DNA from: Monoglobus sp964442605
GTDB lineage: Bacteria > Bacillota > Clostridia > Monoglobales > Monoglobaceae
Assembly (NCBI GenBank): GCA_964442605.1
Contig: CAYTZR010000032.1
Span: 1 to 22,377, forward strand
Direction: 5' to 3'
Length of the DNA stretch: 22,377 nucleotides
In this document: piece after piece, positions 1 through 7,376 of the stretch
Position numbering within the stretch: position 1 is the stretch's first letter
How the letters are laid out: each line of letters starts with the position of its first letter
Notes under the pieces: model-generated
What the model saw: the letters and a program-made list of their open reading frames with translations, nothing else
What the model was told of the DNA's origin: nothing
The model's database searches: none
Made by a program: the position numbers and the translations under genes

Positions 1-80
1 GATACCAGCACTGTGCCGAAGCTCGTCAAAACCATTGCGATGGCAAGTACCGTTGTCAATGTTCTTCTTAAGGTTTTCAT
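1..80 (-). CDS. Secreted protein, N-terminal fragment (runs off left edge)
   Basis: Reading leftwards from an ATG at 80-78, 26 codons are visible before the window ends. They encode a classical Sec signal peptide: a basic start (MKTLRRTL) followed by a hydrophobic core (VLAIAMVLTSFGTVLV). A strong ribosome binding site (AAAGGAGGAAAG) sits just upstream and a good sigma-A promoter lies about 60 nt further out. Such signal peptides are common on S-layer-homology and other wall proteins of Clostridia, but no mature domain is visible, so the function cannot be assigned. It is divergent from ruvA. Confidence 0.75.
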   Translation of the reverse strand, partial: MKTLRRTLTTVLAIAMVLTSFGTVLV

Positions 81-141
81 TAAAAAAACTTTCCTCCTTT
101 ATTTGTATAACTCACGGCTTTATCACCGCGTTGCTACGTTC

Positions 142-170
142 ATTCTACTACATAATATCCATTTTGTCAA
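142..170 (-). promoter_or_regulatory. Sigma-A promoter of the leftward secreted-protein gene
   Basis: On the minus strand TTGACA (170-165) and TAGAAT (147-142) are separated by exactly 17 nt. The first matches the -35 consensus fully and the second the -10 at five of six positions. It points to the ATG at 80. Confidence 0.75.
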
Positions 171-281
171 TCGGGCAATTTATCATTCTTACAAAAACGT
201 GATTTTAAGGAATTTTTTGTCTCAACTTCAGGATTATCATTACAATTTTCTTTGTATTATAAAAAATATGTTTTTTACCGC

Positions 282-310
282 TTGATAAAATCTATCATAT
301 TTGTTATAAT
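282..310 (+). promoter_or_regulatory. Sigma-A promoter of ruvAB
   Basis: TTGATA (282-287), a 17-nt spacer and a perfect TATAAT (305-310). The expected start point is about 30 nt before the ruvA start at 350. It probably drives ruvA and ruvB and possibly metG. Confidence 0.8.
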
Positions 311-349
311 AAGGATTATGCATAGAATTTTAGAATGGCAGGAATGTAT

Positions 350-940
350 ATGTTTTATTATATTGAAGGAAAGCTTGTTATGAAGACGGAAAATGCCGCT
401 GTCATTGACTGCGGGGGTATCGGGTACAGAATATTCTCGACCCGTACCTCTCTTGAGGCGTTGGGTGAGATTGGCTCAAAAGCCAAGCTTTATACATATC
501 TTAACATTAAAACCGCCTCTGACATATTTACAATTTACGGCTTTGCCACGCTTGAGGAAAAAAATATTTTCGAAATGATTTTGGGCGTAAGCGGCATAGG
601 AGCCAAAACAGCGGCAAGTCTTTTATCCAATATTTCTCCCTCAAAGTTTGCTCTTTGTGTTGTGACGGACGATGCGCAGTACCTATCCAAAAACACGCCC
701 GGACTCGGACCGAAGGGCGCAAAACGGCTCATACTGGAGCTAAAGGATAAGTTCAAGGACGCCGATCTGAGTGACATGTCCGGCGATGAACTGTTTGCGC
801 CGGATACAGACGATGACAACGAGGCTATTTCCGCCTTAATGGTTCTGGGCTACAGCAAGGAGGAAGCTCAAAGGGCTCTTAAGGGCGCTACGGGAACGGC
901 GGAGGAAATGATAAAATACGGCCTTAAAAACCTGCTTTAA
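350..940 (+). CDS. ruvA: Holliday junction branch migration protein RuvA
   Basis: RuvA binds four-way DNA junctions as a tetramer and loads the RuvB motor during recombinational repair. The 196-residue product has the expected length (about 200). It begins MFYYIEGKL, the usual start of the N-terminal OB-fold, followed by the IDCGGIGYRI strand region. The middle has helix-hairpin-helix signatures (VSGIGAKTAASLL and PGLGPKGAKRLILELKDK), and the C-terminal 50 residues (EAISALMVLGYSKEEAQRAL) are the flexible RuvB-contacting domain III. I chose the ATG at 350 over in-frame ATGs at 335 and 344 because it matches the family N-terminus and has AGGA six bases upstream. ruvB follows after 54 nt. Confidence 0.96.
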   Translation: MFYYIEGKLVMKTENAAVIDCGGIGYRIFSTRTSLEALGEIGSKAKLYTYLNIKTASDIFTIYGFATLEEKNIFEMILGVSGIGAKTAASLLSNISPSKFALCVVTDDAQYLSKNTPGLGPKGAKRLILELKDKFKDADLSDMSGDELFAPDTDDDNEAISALMVLGYSKEEAQRALKGATGTAEEMIKYGLKNLL

Positions 941-960
941 GCTATAAAAGATAATAAAGA

Positions 961-990
961 GATAAAAAGAGATAAAAAGAGAAAAAAGAA
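961..990 (+). repeat. Purine-rich tandem repeat before ruvB
   Basis: The decamer gataaaaaga occurs twice in tandem (961-970, 971-980), followed by a degenerate third copy (gaaaaaagaa, 981-990). It fills most of the ruvA-ruvB gap and takes the place where a normal Shine-Dalgarno for ruvB would sit. Confidence 0.8.
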
Positions 991-994
991 ATGA

Positions 995-2023
995 GTGACA
1001 TTAGTGGCTATAATCGATAACGATGAAGAAAGAATAGTTTCGACCGCCGAGCAAAACGGCGACACTGAAATTGAATACAGTCTGCGTCCCAAGGTTCTTT
1101 CGGAATACATAGGGCAAACAAAGGTAAAAGAAAACCTTAAGGTCTTTATTGAAGCCGCCAAGATGCGCGGCGAGCCTCTTGACCACGTGCTTCTTTACGG
1201 ACCTCCGGGGCTGGGGAAAACCACGCTTGCGGGCATTATCGCTAACGAGATGAATGTTAATATACGAATTACCTCGGGTCCCGCAATCGAAAAGCCCGGA
1301 GATTTAGCGGCTCTCCTGACAAATCTCTCGCAAGACGATATACTGTTCGTGGATGAAATACACCGTATGAGCCGAAGCGTTGAAGAGATATTATATCCCG
1401 CGATGGAGGATTACGCCCTGGATATCATAATAGGAAAGGGACCGTCCGCCAGATCGATACGGCTGGATCTGCCGAAGTTCACTCTTATCGGCGCAACTAC
1501 CAGAGCAGGCGCTCTGGCGGCGCCTCTGAGAGACAGATTTGGCGTTATCAGCAGACTTGAAATGTATAAGCCGGATGAGCTTAAAACCATAATTGAGCGC
1601 AGCGCAAATATTTTAGGTATAGAAATAGATAGCGGCGGCGCAAGGGAAATCGCGTTACGTTCACGCGGAACACCCCGTATTGCCAACAGGCTGCTTAAAA
1701 GAGTCCGTGACTTTGCCCAGATAAGCGATAACGGATACGTTTCGCAGGAGTTGGCGAAAAATGCGCTTAATCGGCTTGATATAGACTCTCTTGGACTTGA
1801 TACAATAGATAAACGAATGCTTTTGACGGTAATCAATCACTACGGCGGAGGACCTGTCGGCGTTGAAACGCTGGCGGCTACCATAGGCGAGGAGGCGGGT
1901 ACCATCGAGGACGTTTATGAGCCCTACCTCATGCAGATAGGATTTATAAACAGGACCCCTCGAGGCAGAGTTGTAACACCCGCAGCTTATGAGCATTTCG
2001 GAATTCCGTACAACACGCAGTGA
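995..2023 (+). CDS. ruvB: Holliday junction branch migration ATPase RuvB
   Basis: RuvB is the AAA+ hexameric motor that drives branch migration with RuvA. The 342-residue product shows the RPKVLSEYIGQ motif (about 31-41), Walker A GPPGLGKT (69-76), Walker B with DEIH (120-123), sensor 1 GATTRAG (166-172), and a C-terminal winged helix (GGGPVGVETLAATIGEE onward, ending in the RTPRGRVVTPAAYEHFG region typical of RuvB). The start is GTG at 995; GTG 1004 is also possible, and no in-frame ATG precedes the core. The upstream region is a purine tract rather than a clear ribosome binding site, so initiation may be weak. Translational coupling with ruvA is unlikely given the 54-nt gap. Confidence 0.96.
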   Translation: MTLVAIIDNDEERIVSTAEQNGDTEIEYSLRPKVLSEYIGQTKVKENLKVFIEAAKMRGEPLDHVLLYGPPGLGKTTLAGIIANEMNVNIRITSGPAIEKPGDLAALLTNLSQDDILFVDEIHRMSRSVEEILYPAMEDYALDIIIGKGPSARSIRLDLPKFTLIGATTRAGALAAPLRDRFGVISRLEMYKPDELKTIIERSANILGIEIDSGGAREIALRSRGTPRIANRLLKRVRDFAQISDNGYVSQELAKNALNRLDIDSLGLDTIDKRMLLTVINHYGGGPVGVETLAATIGEEAGTIEDVYEPYLMQIGFINRTPRGRVVTPAAYEHFGIPYNTQ

Positions 2024-2051
2024 TTGGTTTCCGTCTGTAACCGTATATAAT
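2024..2051 (+). promoter_or_regulatory. Possible internal promoter for metG
   Basis: TTGGTT (2024-2029), a 16-nt spacer and TATAAT (2046-2051) lie in the short ruvB-metG gap. The -10 is perfect and the -35 matches four of six positions. metG could therefore be expressed independently of ruvAB. No T-box or other leader structure fits in the 57-nt gap. Confidence 0.45.
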
Positions 2052-2080
2052 TAAATTTAGAGCCAAAAGGAGAAACATCT

Positions 2081-4015
2081 ATGTGTAAAAAAGAAAAATA
2101 TTATATTACCACAGCAATTGCTTATACTTCAAAAAAGCCTCATATAGGAAATACCTACGAGATAATCCTGACCGACGCAATCGCAAGATTTAAGCGTTAT
2201 ATGGGTTATGACGTGTATTTTTGCACCGGCACCGATGAGCATGGTCAAAAAATTCAAGAGCTTGCAGAGCAGGAAGGGATTACCCCGAAGCAGCATGTTG
2301 ACGCGATCGCCGGAGAGATAAGGGCAATAGCGGATATGCTTAACATCAGCTATGACAAATTTATCCGCACCACCGATGATTACCATGAAAAGGCTGTTCA
2401 AAAAATATTTACCAAGCTGTACAAGCAGGGCGATATATACAAATCCGAATACGAGGGCTGGTACTGTACTCCCTGTGAGTCGTTCTGGACCGAAACACAG
2501 CTTAATGACGGCAAGTGTCCGGACTGCGGGCGCGAGGTTCGCAAAACCAAGGAAGAAGCCTACTTCTTAAGACTGAGCAAGTATCAGGACAGGCTTATGA
2601 AGCATATAGAGGAGCATCCGGAGTTTATTCAGCCAGAATCACGCAAAAAGGAAATGATAAACAACTTCTTAAAGCCCGGGCTTCAGGATTTGTGCGTTTC
2701 GCGTACAAGCTTTACATGGGGAATACCCGTTGAATTCGATCCAAATCACATTATTTATGTATGGATAGACGCGCTTTCAAACTACATTACGGCCTTGGGC
2801 TATTCTCCCGATACCGAAAGCGATCTGTATAAAAAATACTGGCCTGCCGATGTTCATATCATCGGAAAGGACATACTGCGCTTCCACACCATATACTGGC
2901 CCATTATGCTTATGGCGCTCGGCGAGCCGCTGCCGAAACAGGTTTTCGGTCATCCGTGGCTTTTGTTCGGCGAAGAAAAAATGTCAAAATCAAGAGGCAA
3001 CGTAATATATGCCGATGATCTGGTTAAGCACTTTGGCGTTGACGCGGTTAGATACTATTCTCTCCACGAAATGCCGTTTGCTCAGGACGGAAATATTACC
3101 TACGAGGTCTTTATCAGCCGTTATAATTCTGATCTTGCCAATACCTTGGGAAACCTTGTAAACAGAACAGTATCAATGGTGAACAAATATTTTGACGGCA
3201 TAATTCAGCCCGGAGATACCGATGGCGACTTCGATGCGGACTTGAAGGCGGTTGCCGTATCCGCTCTCGATAGAGTGGCAGATAAGATGGAAACACTGCA
3301 TGTTGCGGACAGTCTTGATGAAATCTGGCGTATAGTAAACAGAGCCAACAAATATATTGACGAAACCACACCATGGATTTTGGCAAAGGATGATGCAAGC
3401 AAACCTCGACTCGGTACGGTACTCTACAACCTTGTGGAAGCAATCAGAATAATAGCGTCTCTGCTCTCACCGTTTATGCCCGAAACCGCCGAAAAAATCA
3501 AGGAGCAAATCAACGCCTCCGATATAAGCAGTGAAAGCGCAAAAACCTTTGGAGTAACTAAGACCGGTACCAAGGTGGGCGCTCCGGTACCGCTTTTTGC
3601 CAGAATTGACTCAGAGAAAAAGCTTGCCGAGCTGGCGGAGGAATTCAGCGCGGAAAGCGGCGAGGCGGAGCTTCAAATCGCTCCCTTTAAGGATGATGTT
3701 ACCTTTGACGATTTTGAAAAGCTGGATATAAGAGTCGGAAAGGTAAAGGTCTGCGAAAAGGTTCCTAAGTCCTCAAAGCTGCTGCGTTTTGAGCTTGAGT
3801 GCGGCGGTGAAACGCGCCAGATACTGTCGGGTATCTCAAAATACTATGAGCCCGATGAGCTAATCGGCAAAAACGTATTGTTTATCGCGAACTTCCCGAC
3901 AAGGAAAATGATGGGACTTGAATCAAACGGAATGATTTTGTCCGCGGAGTATCAAGATAAGCTGGCGCTGCTGACAACAATGGACGACATTCAAAGCGGA
4001 GCCGTTATGGTATGA
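2081..4015 (+). CDS. metG: Methionyl-tRNA synthetase
   Basis: This enzyme charges tRNA-Met with methionine using ATP. The 644-residue protein is a full-length class I synthetase. It has the HIGH-type signature HIGN (21-24), a zinc knuckle with C129, C132, C146 and C149 (CTPC...CPDC) in the connective peptide, and the KMSKS loop (300-304, followed by RGN). Residues from about 540 to 644 form an appended OB-fold tRNA-binding domain (FDDFEKLDIRVGKV...SGISKYYEPDELIGKNV), the EMAPII/Trbp111-like module that helps dimerisation and tRNA capture. The ATG at 2081 has AAAAGGAG eight to nine bases upstream. It follows ruvB by 57 nt on the same strand. Confidence 0.97.
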   Translation: MCKKEKYYITTAIAYTSKKPHIGNTYEIILTDAIARFKRYMGYDVYFCTGTDEHGQKIQELAEQEGITPKQHVDAIAGEIRAIADMLNISYDKFIRTTDDYHEKAVQKIFTKLYKQGDIYKSEYEGWYCTPCESFWTETQLNDGKCPDCGREVRKTKEEAYFLRLSKYQDRLMKHIEEHPEFIQPESRKKEMINNFLKPGLQDLCVSRTSFTWGIPVEFDPNHIIYVWIDALSNYITALGYSPDTESDLYKKYWPADVHIIGKDILRFHTIYWPIMLMALGEPLPKQVFGHPWLLFGEEKMSKSRGNVIYADDLVKHFGVDAVRYYSLHEMPFAQDGNITYEVFISRYNSDLANTLGNLVNRTVSMVNKYFDGIIQPGDTDGDFDADLKAVAVSALDRVADKMETLHVADSLDEIWRIVNRANKYIDETTPWILAKDDASKPRLGTVLYNLVEAIRIIASLLSPFMPETAEKIKEQINASDISSESAKTFGVTKTGTKVGAPVPLFARIDSEKKLAELAEEFSAESGEAELQIAPFKDDVTFDDFEKLDIRVGKVKVCEKVPKSSKLLRFELECGGETRQILSGISKYYEPDELIGKNVLFIANFPTRKMMGLESNGMILSAEYQDKLALLTTMDDIQSGAVMV

Positions 4016-4071
4016 CACAACTAAAAAAGATAATAATTTATTAACATTATTTTAATCATTTTTTATTCTGA

Positions 4072-4082
4072 ATTGCTATAAT
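4072..4082 (+). promoter_or_regulatory. Extended -10 promoter for the zinc-ribbon membrane protein
   Basis: TTGCTATAAT ends at 4082: a perfect TATAAT (4077-4082) preceded by the TGn extension. The -35 region is poor, as is common for extended -10 promoters. It lies about 50 nt before the start at 4135. Confidence 0.5.
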
Positions 4083-4134
4083 ATATTTTGGTTTAGAAAA
4101 GAAACAGTATTTATTATAGAATGGAGTGAATGTA

Positions 4135-5010
4135 ATGTTTTGCAAAAACTGCGGGAAGGAGCTTTCCGATGACGCAAAATTCTGCGATGTCTGCGGCATG
4201 ATGGTAGAACAGACGAACGCCGACAGCTTTGCCGGTACAAATAATCAACAAACATATAATCAACAAGCAAATAATCAACAAGCATATAATCAACAAGCAT
4301 ATGTGGATGCTGTTCCCGTAAAAGAGAAAAAGATATTGAGTAAAAGAAATGTTATCTTAATATCTGTTATCGCCGCGGCAGTGATTATAATATGTCTGTT
4401 GGTTACCCTTATCGTTGTCGAGGTTCATGATGAACGAACAGATAATCGCAATTACAGATACGGCAACGACGGATTTCCTTACAGCTACAGCTACCCCAAC
4501 GGTTCCGGAAGCTCAGACTACGGCGGCTACGATGGTTACGATGACTACGATGACTACGGTGACTACGATGATGATTATGATGATTACGGCGGATATGGCA
4601 GATATTACTACGGCTACGATGGCTCCGACAGCAGCGGGCAATCAGGCAGCAATGACAGCAATCCTCTGCCGACCGATAAAAACGGCAACTCATACACAAG
4701 TCCAAATTACGAATGGCCGTCCGGCGATGACAAATATGAATTTTACGCAAGCTCAACCATACCGAAATTTGAAAGCGTAACGGGCAAGGAATGTACGGGA
4801 ACAGAAGTCGATGACGGAAATAATTATTATAAATATACAATGGATATGGACGCGTATAACTCTTACATAAGCGTGCTGGAGGAATACGGATATTCCCAGT
4901 CCGAATTCGATGTTCAGGGCAATAACTCATATGTAAAATATTCCGACGGAACACAGTACCTGTATATTTATCTTATGAATTCCGACAACGAAATAGTAAT
5001 TTTCGCATAA
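4135..5010 (+). CDS. Zinc-ribbon membrane protein with Tyr/Asp-rich extracellular segment
   Basis: The function is unknown. The 291-residue product begins with a compact zinc ribbon (C3, C6, C17, C20; pattern CxNCGxxL..D.KFCxxCG) that should be cytoplasmic. A flexible Asn-Gln-Gln linker follows (about 37-55, from a fourfold 15-bp DNA repeat), then one membrane helix (about 73-95). The outside part has a low-complexity Tyr/Asp/Gly stretch (129-163), a Ser/Gly linker, and a C-terminal folded-looking domain of about 100 residues (YEFYASSTIPKFESVTG...). Zinc-ribbon-plus-one-helix proteins are frequent and largely uncharacterised in Clostridia. The ATG at 4135 is preferred over GTG 4126 because GGAG (4123-4126) lies eight bases upstream. 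No terminator is seen behind it. Confidence 0.85.
   Translation: MFCKNCGKELSDDAKFCDVCGMMVEQTNADSFAGTNNQQTYNQQANNQQAYNQQAYVDAVPVKEKKILSKRNVILISVIAAAVIIICLLVTLIVVEVHDERTDNRNYRYGNDGFPYSYSYPNGSGSSDYGGYDGYDDYDDYGDYDDDYDDYGGYGRYYYGYDGSDSSGQSGSNDSNPLPTDKNGNSYTSPNYEWPSGDDKYEFYASSTIPKFESVTGKECTGTEVDDGNNYYKYTMDMDAYNSYISVLEEYGYSQSEFDVQGNNSYVKYSDGTQYLYIYLMNSDNEIVIFA
4241..4300 (+). repeat. Four tandem 15-bp repeats encoding Asn-Gln-Gln units
   Basis: Four consecutive copies of ataatcaacaagcat (4241-4255, 4256-4270, 4271-4285, 4286-4300) with single-base differences in the first and second. The array is in frame and encodes the NQQ-rich cytoplasmic linker of the zinc-ribbon protein. A unit divisible by three lets copy number change without a frameshift. 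Confidence 0.95.
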
Positions 5011-5028
5011 ATAGTAATTTTCGCGTAA
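4993..5028 (+). repeat. 18-bp tandem duplication spanning a stop codon
   Basis: ATAGTAATTTTCGCATAA (4993-5010), which encodes the last five residues IVIFA plus the TAA stop, is repeated immediately at 5011-5028 with one change (A to G). The second copy is in the same frame and ends in its own TAA, so readthrough would add only five residues. Confidence 0.95.
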
Positions 5029-5047
5029 TTAATATTATAAGTTTCTC

Positions 5048-5076
5048 TTGATATTTTGTTGCTGTTATGATATACT
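5048..5076 (+). promoter_or_regulatory. Sigma-A promoter of the Cu_amine_oxidN1 protein
   Basis: TTGATA (5048-5053), a 17-nt spacer and TATACT (5071-5076) lie about 35 nt upstream of the GTG at 5111. Confidence 0.75.
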
Positions 5077-5110
5077 GAATTAACAACAAATTAATAAGGA
5101 GAGTATTAAC

Positions 5111-5578
5111 GTGAAAAAATTAATTGCATTATTAGCGGCATTATGCGTATCTCTGAGCTTTTCGCAAGCCGCCTTCGCAACCGCGCAGAGTATTATTATA
5201 AACGGAGTTCCGGCGGAAATTCCCGAAGATATGGGGGAAATTCTTGAACAGGATGACAGAACCTTTGTTCCAATCAGATTTGTTTCGGAGTCTATGAACA
5301 AGACGGTTAAGTATGATGATAATATAAATTCCGCTCTTATTTTAGAGGGTTCGGATATGTACATCGTACAGGAAGGCTCATACAATATCTTTAAGATTTC
5401 CGACATGGGTCAAACAGTGGTCACACCTATGGACACAGCGGCATTTATAAAGCAATACGATGGCGTTGGAGGACGTATGTATATACCGCTCAGATTTATG
5501 GCAGAGGCGTTTGGATACACGGTTGGCTGGGACGAAGGAACACAAACCGTTACAATAGACTCAGCGCCCGTACAGTAA
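5111..5578 (+). CDS. Secreted copper-amine-oxidase N-terminal-domain (stalk) protein
   Basis: This is a small secreted protein of 155 residues. A signal peptide covers about residues 1-23 (basic KK, hydrophobic core, cleavage after AFA). The mature part carries the two hallmarks of the Cu_amine_oxidN1 family: RTFVPIRF (50-57) and RMYIPLRF (122-129), the latter followed by AEAFGYTVGWDEGTQTVTI. The name is historical: there is no catalytic amine-oxidase domain and no copper chemistry should be inferred. In Clostridia such domains usually occur in exported or wall-attached proteins; here one stands alone. The GTG start has AAGGAG seven to eight bases upstream. It has its own promoter and terminator and is probably monocistronic. 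Confidence 0.9.
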   Translation: MKKLIALLAALCVSLSFSQAAFATAQSIIINGVPAEIPEDMGEILEQDDRTFVPIRFVSESMNKTVKYDDNINSALILEGSDMYIVQEGSYNIFKISDMGQTVVTPMDTAAFIKQYDGVGGRMYIPLRFMAEAFGYTVGWDEGTQTVTIDSAPVQ

Positions 5579-5586
5579 AATTTATG

Positions 5587-5616
5587 CAGCACGGCTTTTG
5601 GCTGTGCTGTTTTTTT
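5587..5616 (+). terminator. Rho-independent terminator after the Cu_amine_oxidN1 gene
   Basis: CAGCACGGC and GCTGTGCTG (one G-U pair) form a nine-base-pair stem with a TTTTG loop, followed directly by a run of seven T. Confidence 0.92.
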
Positions 5617-5681
5617 GCAAAAATAAGGGCTGTAAACAATTTATTACGCAATATTGTTCACTAAATTATATAAAATGACAA

Positions 5682-5710
5682 TTGCCAAATTCTGAGGCGT
5701 GTGCTATACT
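5682..5710 (+). promoter_or_regulatory. Promoter of the GH43 gene, with possible upstream operator
   Basis: TTGCCA (5682-5687), a 17-nt spacer and TATACT (5705-5710) with a TGn extension. About 25 nt upstream, AACAAT (5635-5640) and ATTGTT (5653-5658) form a spaced dyad that could be a regulator site, but it is AT-rich and weak. No regulator gene is adjacent. Confidence 0.7.
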
Positions 5711-5740
5711 ATGCAAAGCAAAAAAATGATTACGCGAAAC

Positions 5741-5779
5741 AAAAACATAATAAAAACATAATCATAATAAAAACATAAT
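5741..5779 (+). repeat. Three copies of an 11-bp motif in the GH43 leader
   Basis: aaaaacataat occurs at 5741-5751, 5752-5762 and 5769-5779. The first two are in tandem and the third follows a partial cataat. The array lies in the transcribed leader just before the GH43 ribosome binding site. Confidence 0.9.
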
Positions 5780-5796
5780 TCGGAAAGGCAATAAAT

Positions 5797-7326
5797 ATGA
5801 CTTACAACAATCCTGTCCGCAGAGGCTTTTATCCGGATCCGTCTGTCATTCGAGTCGGAGACGATTATTACATGGTAAACTCTTCATTCCAATACTTTCC
5901 CTGTATTCCCATATCACACTCAAAGGACATGGTTCACTGGGAAACCGTGGGACACGCAATTTGCAATCCCGAATATTTGGATTTAAGTGAAATAATGGAC
6001 TCAAGGGGTATTTGGGCTCCGGATATATCCTATGACGAGAGGGAAAAACTGTTTTACATAATAGCGACATTGCGCAAAAATGATTACGAAGACCCCATAA
6101 GAGTTCAACTGCTGATGAAGTCCGAAAATCCCGCAGGACCTTATTCCAAACCAATCAGATTTGAAATAAATACAATAGATCCGTCACTGTTTTTTGACGA
6201 TGACGGCAAAAAATATATAGTTATAGCTCCGGGAGCGGACGCATATGAATTAAATCGTGACTGTACAAAAATTATCAGCTCGCGCAAAAAAATCTGGAGC
6301 GGAACGGGTGAAAGGTGTTCTGAAGGTCCGCATGTGTTCAAGCATAACGGATACTACTACGCGATGGTTGCCGAAGGCGGCACCGGCTACGGTCACGGAA
6401 TAAATGTAGCGCGCTCCAAGAATTTGTTCGGCGAATATGAAAGCTGCCCGTATAACCCTGTTATGCGTCAGCTTGACCCCGAAAAGCCAATTCAAAGAGC
6501 GGGACACGGAAAACTTATACAAGATCAAAACGGAGACTGGTGGGCGTATTATCTCTGCGGCAGACGTAACATGGGAAATTACACAACCTTAGGCAGAGAG
6601 AGCGCGCTTGACCCTGTCGCATGGACAAAGGACGGGTGGTTCATGATTAACGGCGGAAAGGGTCCAAGCGAGACACAGCAGGCTCCGCGGCTTCCGTCCT
6701 TTAATGGCGGCAGCAAGAATTTTTATGACGATTTTGACAGCGATACGTTAAATCTCGACTGGGAATTTGTCAGGAACCCGGACTATAATTATATCTCATT
6801 AAACAATGAAAGAAAGTCCTGCATGAGACTATACACCGCTCCCGGGAATATGAATGAAATCTGCGCCAAAAATATTCTTGTTCATCGTGAAGCGGAATTT
6901 ACATATACAGCGGACACAAAACTGAGCTTTGTTCCCGAAACCGGAACAAGAGCCGGAATGACCTGCTACTACAGCGCCGCAACGTATATAAGGTTTAACC
7001 TGACGCGCAGAGAGAACAAAAACATTGTGGAACTGGTAATAAACAAAAACTCGGGAGAGGAACTTGTCGCGGAAGCTGAGCTTAACGCTCAAAGCATATA
7101 TTTGAAAATCAAGACCGATCATCAAACCCGAAGCTTTTATTACAGCGCCGATGGAGAAAGCTATACAAAGCTATGCGCCGTTGAACCTTGCACTTTCCTG
7201 TGCGATGAAGGTGTGCCGGGTGACCGCAAACGACATACAGGAACCATGGTAGGAATATTTTCACATTCGGACACAGAAACAAAAATACCTGCCGACTTTG
7301 AATATTTCAGTATTAATTATGAATAA
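5797..7326 (+). CDS. Glycoside hydrolase family 43 beta-xylosidase
   Basis: The protein probably releases xylose (and perhaps arabinose) from the non-reducing end of short xylo-oligosaccharides. The 509 residues match a GH43 beta-xylosidase in two parts: a five-bladed propeller (about 1-300) and a C-terminal concanavalin-A-like sandwich (about 305-509, starting near FYDDFDSDTLNLDWEF). The candidate catalytic triad is D14 (FYPDPS, general base), D128 (TIDPS, pKa modulator) and E176 (SEGPH, general acid), by comparison with characterised GH43 xylosidases. H237 in AGHG is the usual metal/active-site histidine. There is no signal peptide, so it should act in the cytoplasm on imported oligosaccharides, yet no transporter is adjacent. 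GAAAGG lies upstream of the ATG. Substrate remains inference. Confidence 0.9.
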   Translation: MTYNNPVRRGFYPDPSVIRVGDDYYMVNSSFQYFPCIPISHSKDMVHWETVGHAICNPEYLDLSEIMDSRGIWAPDISYDEREKLFYIIATLRKNDYEDPIRVQLLMKSENPAGPYSKPIRFEINTIDPSLFFDDDGKKYIVIAPGADAYELNRDCTKIISSRKKIWSGTGERCSEGPHVFKHNGYYYAMVAEGGTGYGHGINVARSKNLFGEYESCPYNPVMRQLDPEKPIQRAGHGKLIQDQNGDWWAYYLCGRRNMGNYTTLGRESALDPVAWTKDGWFMINGGKGPSETQQAPRLPSFNGGSKNFYDDFDSDTLNLDWEFVRNPDYNYISLNNERKSCMRLYTAPGNMNEICAKNILVHREAEFTYTADTKLSFVPETGTRAGMTCYYSAATYIRFNLTRRENKNIVELVINKNSGEELVAEAELNAQSIYLKIKTDHQTRSFYYSADGESYTKLCAVEPCTFLCDEGVPGDRKRHTGTMVGIFSHSDTETKIPADFEYFSINYE

Positions 7327-7332
7327 GGATGC

Positions 7333-7362
7333 TTGCTGCCCGACACTCGGGCAGCAATTTTT
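7333..7362 (+). terminator. Terminator of the GH43 gene
   Basis: TTGCTGCCCGA and TCGGGCAGCAA pair perfectly over 11 bp around a CAC loop, followed by TTTTT. It lies between two converging genes. On the minus strand the stem follows the phosphatase gene too but lacks a T run, so it chiefly serves the plus strand. Confidence 0.92.
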
Positions 7363-7376
7363 AATTAATCATAACA

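Noticed and set aside
2024..2080. T-box riboswitch before metG
   Set aside because: The gap is only 57 nt and shows no T-box sequence or antiterminator stem.
4076..4300. Minus-strand open frame encoding a repeating LVDYM pattern
   Set aside because: It is only the antisense reading of the 15-bp repeat array of the zinc-ribbon gene; it has no ribosome binding site or family pattern.
4415..4780. Plus-strand frame rich in Thr and Met inside the zinc-ribbon gene
   Set aside because: An out-of-frame reading of the repetitive Asp/Tyr codons; no start signal.
5111..5578. Copper amine oxidase enzyme
   Set aside because: Only the non-catalytic N-terminal-type domain is present; no catalytic domain or topaquinone site.
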